In this document: positions 5,103-7,909 of the stretch, piece after piece
Layout of the letters: each line of letters opens with the position of its first letter
How positions within the stretch are numbered: position 1 is the stretch's first letter
NCBI GenBank assembly: GCA_023409755.1
Contig: JAEYRA010000060.1
Coordinates: 1-7,909 of the forward strand
Source of the DNA: Bacillota bacterium
Lineage (GTDB): Bacteria > Bacillota > Clostridia > Christensenellales > UMGS416
Reading direction: 5' to 3'
Length of the DNA stretch: 7,909 nt
The notes under the pieces: model-generated
Told to the model about the DNA's origin: nothing
Databases searched by the model: none
The model's input: the letters and a program-made list of their open reading frames with translations, nothing else
Position numbers and translations under genes: made by a program

Positions 5103-6188
5103 ATGGCGAACTTCATGGGCCGGGAGATGACCCGGAGCGAGATTCTCAACAGCGTGGGGCACCTGGGGCAGTTGGCCGGGGTGCGGCCCCTGCGTTACGA
5201 CGACGGCAGGGCCGGCGGCTGCCGGGCCATGGAGGTCACAACTGGTGGCGGCCTGCGCTTCACCGTGCTGCCGGATAAGTGCATGGACCTTTTCGCCTTG
5301 GAATACAAAGGCGTCAACCTGTCGTTCCTGGCCAAACCGGGGCTCACCGCACCGCAGTACTTCAACCCGCACAACGAGTTTTACCATTACGCCCAGGGCG
5401 GCCTTCTGTTCACCTGTGGGCTGCGCAGCGCCGGGGCCGGCTCGGTGGATGGGGGGGAGACCCACACCCTGCACGGCCGCATTGGCAACACCCCCGCCGA
5501 GCATGTGGCCGTTCACGCCGGCTGGCAGGGTGACGAATACGACATCCGGCTGGAGGGGGAGATGCGGGAGTCCGCCCTCTTTGGCGAGAACCTCGTGCTG
5601 CACCGCACCATCGAGACGGGGCTGGGCCGCCGGTCCATCACCGTCACCGACCGGGTGGACAACGAGTCTCACGCACCGCAGGACCTGATGCTGCTCTATC
5701 ACATCAACTTTGGCTTTCCGTTCCTGTCGGCGGATACCGACCTACTGCTGCCCGCCGGGGTGGCAAGTGCCCCGCGGGACGCCGACGCGGCGAAGGGGCT
5801 GGATGCATGGCAGCACATGGGGTCGCCGCAGGAGGGTTACCGGGAGCAGGTGTTTTACCACACCATGCCCGCAGCCACCGATGGTACCACCGCCGCGGTG
5901 GTATGGAACCGGAAGCTGGAGCTGGCGGTGGTGCTGCGCTACAACGTGGGCGAATTGCCGGTGATGAACCAGTGGAAGTGCCTGGCCGCCGGGGATTATG
6001 CACTGGGGCTGGAGCCTGCCAACTGCCACGTGGAGGGTAAGGTAGCCGAGCGGCAGCGCGGCACGCTGCAGTCCATCGAAGGGTTTGGCTCCCGCCGCTT
6101 CACCTTGCATCTGGAGGTGTGGGAAGGGGAGGAGATCAGCGCAGGTCTCCAAGCACTTCGGACAGAGTGCGGACTGGTGCTGCAATGA
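5103..6188 (+). CDS. DUF4432-family aldose 1-epimerase-like protein
   Basis: This 361-residue cytoplasmic protein of the DUF4432 family has the galactose-mutarotase-like fold and probably acts on a sugar or sugar phosphate. Recognisable stretches are VLPDKCMDLFALEYKGVNLSFL (55-76), GGLLFTCGL (99-107), HGRI with His124, RESALFGENLVLHRTI (155-170), DLMLLYHINFGFPFL (194-208) with His200, EGYREQVFYH (244-253) and LGLEPANC with Glu304. His124/His200 and Glu304 are the likely mutarotase-type catalytic residues, by family analogy only. It starts 24 bases after the kinase stop with a consensus AAGGAGG (5088-5094) eight bases upstream, so it is the third gene of the same operon. A strong terminator follows at once. 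Confidence 0.88.
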   Translation: MANFMGREMTRSEILNSVGHLGQLAGVRPLRYDDGRAGGCRAMEVTTGGGLRFTVLPDKCMDLFALEYKGVNLSFLAKPGLTAPQYFNPHNEFYHYAQGGLLFTCGLRSAGAGSVDGGETHTLHGRIGNTPAEHVAVHAGWQGDEYDIRLEGEMRESALFGENLVLHRTIETGLGRRSITVTDRVDNESHAPQDLMLLYHINFGFPFLSADTDLLLPAGVASAPRDADAAKGLDAWQHMGSPQEGYREQVFYHTMPAATDGTTAAVVWNRKLELAVVLRYNVGELPVMNQWKCLAAGDYALGLEPANCHVEGKVAERQRGTLQSIEGFGSRRFTLHLEVWEGEEISAGLQALRTECGLVLQ

Positions 6189-6193
6189 AGGCC

Positions 6194-6244
6194 GCGGAGC
6201 CGGTGGACGAGGGTCATCTTCGCCCACCGGCATCCGCTTTGTTT
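6194..6244 (+). terminator. Strong intrinsic terminator of the SIS-ROK-DUF4432 operon
   Basis: The stem has 13 bp: GCGGA (6194-6198) plus GCCGGTGG (6199-6206) pair with CCACCGGC (6224-6231) and TCCGC (6233-6237), with one bulged A at 6232. The loop is 17 nt, and a TTTGTTT tail (6238-6244) follows directly. It starts six bases after the stop codon and separates the operon from the permease genes. Confidence 0.88.
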
Positions 6245-6263
6245 GGGTTCGATTTTCCTATGG

Positions 6264-6301
6264 GCTAGAAAATGAGAATTATTAAAAATCTCAAATCTAG
6301 C
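6264..6301. repeat. Imperfect inverted repeat
   Basis: GCTAGA (6264-6269) pairs with TCTAGC (6296-6301), and inside it GAGA (6274-6277) pairs with TCTC (6289-6292). The core is A/T-rich. It could be a protein-binding site or a weak hairpin. It lies about 115 bases upstream of the -35 element, so its link to the promoter is uncertain. Confidence 0.4.
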
Positions 6302-6335
6302 ATATTATGCAAATGTTCTTATTAATATACCAGGA

Positions 6336-6354
6336 TTTGTTCACGCTTTGTTCA
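6336..6354. repeat. Tandem direct repeat TTTGTTCA with 11-bp period
   Basis: TTTGTTCA occurs at 6336-6343 and 6347-6354, that is, on the same DNA face about one helical turn apart. It ends 62 bases upstream of the -35, a position usual for activator sites such as those of AraC-type or response regulators. TGTTC recurs at 6314-6318 and 6471-6475, but with no regular spacing. Confidence 0.4.
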
Positions 6355-6392
6355 TCGGTTTATTGAAATGGACTAAATTTGCTTGCTAAAAC

Positions 6393-6427
6393 GGCTTTGA
6401 TTTTGTAAAAAACGTGTAGACAAAGCC
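6393..6427. repeat. Split inverted repeat overlapping the -35 element
   Basis: GGCTTTG (6393-6399) and CAAAGCC (6421-6427) are perfect 7-bp inverted arms separated by 21 bases. The right arm covers the end of the -35 hexamer, where a bound protein would affect polymerase. Confidence 0.4.
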
Positions 6428-6445
6428 ATATCGTCATATTATAAT
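6417..6445 (+). promoter_or_regulatory. Sigma-A promoter of the ABC permease operon
   Basis: TAGACA (6417-6422, 5/6) and a perfect TATAAT (6440-6445) are 17 bases apart in AT-rich DNA. Transcription should start near 6452, giving a leader of about 80 nt that carries the 6482-6502 palindrome. This is the strongest promoter in the window. Confidence 0.82.
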
Positions 6446-6481
6446 ACAGGCGATGAGGAAACGATTCTATTGTTCGGTATT

Positions 6482-6502
6482 CACAAAACGCGACGTTTTG
6501 TG
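6482..6502. promoter_or_regulatory. Perfect palindrome in the permease leader (operator or mRNA hairpin)
   Basis: CACAAAACG (6482-6490) and CGTTTTGTG (6494-6502) are exact 9-bp inverted arms around CGA. It lies about 30 bases downstream of the predicted transcription start and 30 bases before the ATG. As DNA it fits a dimeric repressor site acting as a roadblock; as RNA it would form a tight hairpin. It does not match the CcpA cre consensus. Confidence 0.5.
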
Positions 6503-6531
6503 GCGTTACTATTTTGTTTGGGGGTTTGGTA

Positions 6532-7545
6532 ATGGCGACACTGCAGGAAGCTAACAAGTCAGCGCTGCCGGCGAAGAAGAAAATTCAACGCTGGGGCATT
6601 GGCGAAATCAAGCGGCACATCGAGTATGTGTTGATGGTTTTGCCGGGGTCTATCTGGCTCATCCTCTTCTGTTACATCCCGATGCCCGGCTTGGTCGTGG
6701 CGTTCAAGAACTACATGGTGCAAATGCCGGCCAAGGGCACTGCGTGGCCGATGAGCAACGTGTTCATCAACAGCGTAGTGAAGAGCAAATGGGTCGGGTT
6801 GCAGAATTTCAAGTTTATCTTCTCCAACGCCGATGCCTGGATCATGACTCGCAATACCGTTGGTTATAACCTGGTCTTCATCTTTGTTGGTCTTGTTTTG
6901 AGCGTGGCATTGGCCATCGGCATCAGCGAGCTTCGTCAGCGTCGCACCGCCAAGCTTTACCAGACGATCTTTTTCTTCCCTTACTTCATTTCATGGATCG
7001 TGGTCAGCTACCTCGTCTATGCCCTCATGAACAATGAATACGGCATCTTTAACCAGGTGCTGAAGGCTATGGGCCGTGACCCGGTGCAGTGGTACCAGCA
7101 GACCAGTCTCTGGCCATGGATCATCATCATCGTAAACTTCTGGAAAAATACAGGTAACGGTTCCATCATCTACCTGGCGGCTATCACAGGCATGGACCAG
7201 GAGCTGAACGAAGCCGCTGCCATCGATGGTGCCAACAAGTGGCAGCAGATTTGGAAGATCACCATCCCTCAGCTCATCCCCATGATGGTGCTCCTCTCTA
7301 TTCTGAACGTTGGTAACATCTTCCGTTCGAACTTCGACCTCTTCTACACGCTGCCCAATGGCTCGGGCGTGTTGCGGCCGGTCACCTTGACCATTGACGT
7401 CTATGTATTTAACTCCATGCGTACCAACTCCAAGCTGGGGTTGCCTGCTGCCGCTGGTATGTATCAGTCAGTCGTTGGTTTCATCATGATACTGGTGACT
7501 AACATGGTCGTTCGCAAGTTCCGGCCTGAGATGGCACTTTTCTAG
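6532..7545 (+). CDS. ABC sugar transporter permease, LplB/YteP (MalF-like) type
   Basis: This 337-residue inner-membrane permease forms half of a carbohydrate importer pore (binding-protein-dependent transport, MalF/MalG family). After a basic cytoplasmic N-terminus it shows hydrophobic segments at about 32-51, 111-131, 147-166, 194-204, 249-262 and 310-326. The EAA motif that contacts the ATPase reads ELNEAAAIDGANKWQQIWKITIPQL (224-248). LplB-type features are the early PGSIWLILFCYIPMPGLVVAFKNY and the closing VVRKFRPEMALF. The start is ATG 6532, with a plain G-run seven bases upstream; a TTG at 6514 lacks a better site. GC content and third-position use are lower than in the genes to the left. 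Substrate unknown; the family serves complex or modified saccharides. Confidence 0.93.
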   Translation: MATLQEANKSALPAKKKIQRWGIGEIKRHIEYVLMVLPGSIWLILFCYIPMPGLVVAFKNYMVQMPAKGTAWPMSNVFINSVVKSKWVGLQNFKFIFSNADAWIMTRNTVGYNLVFIFVGLVLSVALAIGISELRQRRTAKLYQTIFFFPYFISWIVVSYLVYALMNNEYGIFNQVLKAMGRDPVQWYQQTSLWPWIIIIVNFWKNTGNGSIIYLAAITGMDQELNEAAAIDGANKWQQIWKITIPQLIPMMVLLSILNVGNIFRSNFDLFYTLPNGSGVLRPVTLTIDVYVFNSMRTNSKLGLPAAAGMYQSVVGFIMILVTNMVVRKFRPEMALF

Positions 7546-7564
7546 GAGAGGCGGATAAATAGAA

Positions 7565-7909
7565 ATGACAACAATTCGTGAAAATATGCCGGCTGGTCCG
7601 GTTGTGAAAAAGAAAAAGCATCGTGAGATCAACACGATCGGGACCGTACCCAATTTGCTTCTGCACTTGCTCTTCATTTTGGGTTCGCTGGCCTGCGTTG
7701 TGCCGTTCCTGATCATCATCGCAGTATCCCTGTCGACTGAGACTGAGATTTTGCTTCATGGCTATGGCATTTTTCCCCGCGGGTTCACGCTGCACGCCTA
7801 CAAGTTTCTGAACACGGCAGCAGGTAACCTTCCGCGCATCTACATGAATACGATTGTGTCCACCTTGGTGGGTTCCATCATGACCGTTGTTCTGGTGGCA
7901 CTCTATGCC
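7565..7909 (+). CDS. ABC sugar transporter permease, LplC/YtcP (MalG-like) type, 3' partial
   Basis: The frame opens at ATG 7565, 19 bases after the LplB-type stop, and stays open to the window end; 115 residues are visible. They comprise a basic N-terminus (VVKKKKHR, 13-20), a first membrane segment (about 31-55), SLSTETEILLHGYGIFPRGFTLHAYKFL (55-82), and YMNTIVSTLVGSIMTVVLVALYA (93-115), which opens the second membrane segment. This matches the LplC/YtcP partner that pairs with LplB-type permeases, so the two form one importer. The ribosome-binding site (GAGAGGCGGA, 7546-7555) is imperfect and lies partly next to the previous stop. The EAA motif and C-terminus are outside the window, as are any binding-protein gene and ATPase. 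Confidence 0.9.
   Translation, partial: MTTIRENMPAGPVVKKKKHREINTIGTVPNLLLHLLFILGSLACVVPFLIIIAVSLSTETEILLHGYGIFPRGFTLHAYKFLNTAAGNLPRIYMNTIVSTLVGSIMTVVLVALYA

Larger units (their letters stand above)
6245..6531 (+). other. AT-rich regulatory gap before the permease operon
   Basis: This 287-base gap holds no credible protein gene. It is clearly AT-rich compared with the DNA to its left. It contains an imperfect inverted repeat (6264-6301), a tandem direct repeat (6336-6354), a split inverted repeat (6393-6427), a near-consensus promoter (6417-6445) and a perfect 9+9 palindrome in the predicted leader (6482-6502), each listed separately. Confidence 0.7.

Noticed and set aside
4395..5702. Minus-strand open frame of 435 codons opposite the ROK and DUF4432 genes
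   Set aside because: It is antisense to two clearly identified genes and has low-complexity composition, so it is a GC-driven artefact.
6272..6325. 17-codon frame in the permease promoter gap
   Set aside because: No ribosome-binding site; it lies between a terminator and the next promoter and overlaps an inverted repeat.
6482..6502. CcpA cre site
   Set aside because: The palindrome lacks the central CG-flanked cre pattern and its arms differ from the consensus.
586..7096. GGTACC appears about eight times in the window, above the two to three expected from composition
   Set aside because: The sites are scattered in coding and non-coding DNA without pattern, mostly Gly-Thr or Val-Pro codons; no evidence of function.
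1..7909. CRISPR arrays, tRNA or rRNA genes, insertion sequences, phage genes
   Set aside because: No regular repeats with spacers, no tRNA-like cloverleaf or rRNA segments noticed, and no transposase, integrase or phage proteins among the readable genes.

Overview
The window most likely comes from a high-GC member of the Clostridia (Bacillota), for example an Oscillospiraceae/Ruminococcaceae-type gut lineage. The evidence is a ylmC/ymxH - nrdR - pgeF block typical of endospore-forming Firmicutes, an LplB/LplC-type sugar ABC permease pair typical of Clostridia and Paenibacillus, strong purine-rich Shine-Dalgarno sites, and sigma-A-like promoters in AT-rich gaps. Coding sequence up to about position 6190 is very GC-rich (about 65% by eye). 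The species cannot be named from this sequence alone.

Layout. (1) Positions 1-458 hold the 3' end of an unrecognised membrane-anchored protein. (2) Positions 462-1476 hold a promoter, a structured leader of about 120 nt and an AraC-family regulator fused to a GyrI-like effector-binding domain. A strong internal ribosome-binding site precedes an in-frame ATG exactly at the domain junction. (3) Positions 1477-1744 lie between convergent genes and fold on paper into a compact set of nested stems plus a possible pseudoknot, so this is a candidate structured ncRNA. (4) Positions 1745-3368, minus strand, hold ylmC/ymxH, nrdR and pgeF. nrdR has its own good promoter, and a GC-rich hairpin overlaps the pgeF stop codon. 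(5) Positions 3369-3475 are a divergent promoter region. (6) Positions 3476-6188, plus strand, hold a tight three-gene operon: a GmhA-like SIS phosphosugar isomerase, a ROK sugar kinase without the usual zinc cluster, and a DUF4432 aldose-1-epimerase-like protein. It closes with a strong intrinsic terminator. (7) Positions 6245-6531 are an AT-rich regulatory gap with inverted and direct repeats and a near-consensus promoter. (8) Positions 6532-7909 hold an LplB/YteP-type permease and the start of an LplC/YtcP-type permease, which runs off the window.

How the genes may work together. Kinase, isomerase and mutarotase form a plausible route for a sugar that enters unphosphorylated, which suits an ABC importer rather than a PTS. 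The importer genes downstream could feed this route, but a terminator and a separate, elaborately controlled promoter show they are transcribed independently. The substrate cannot be read from the sequence. The ylmC-nrdR-pgeF block is housekeeping and sporulation-associated. The most interesting items are the candidate ncRNA, the internal start in the AraC gene, the uncharacterised sugar cassette and the repeat-rich promoter of the permease operon.
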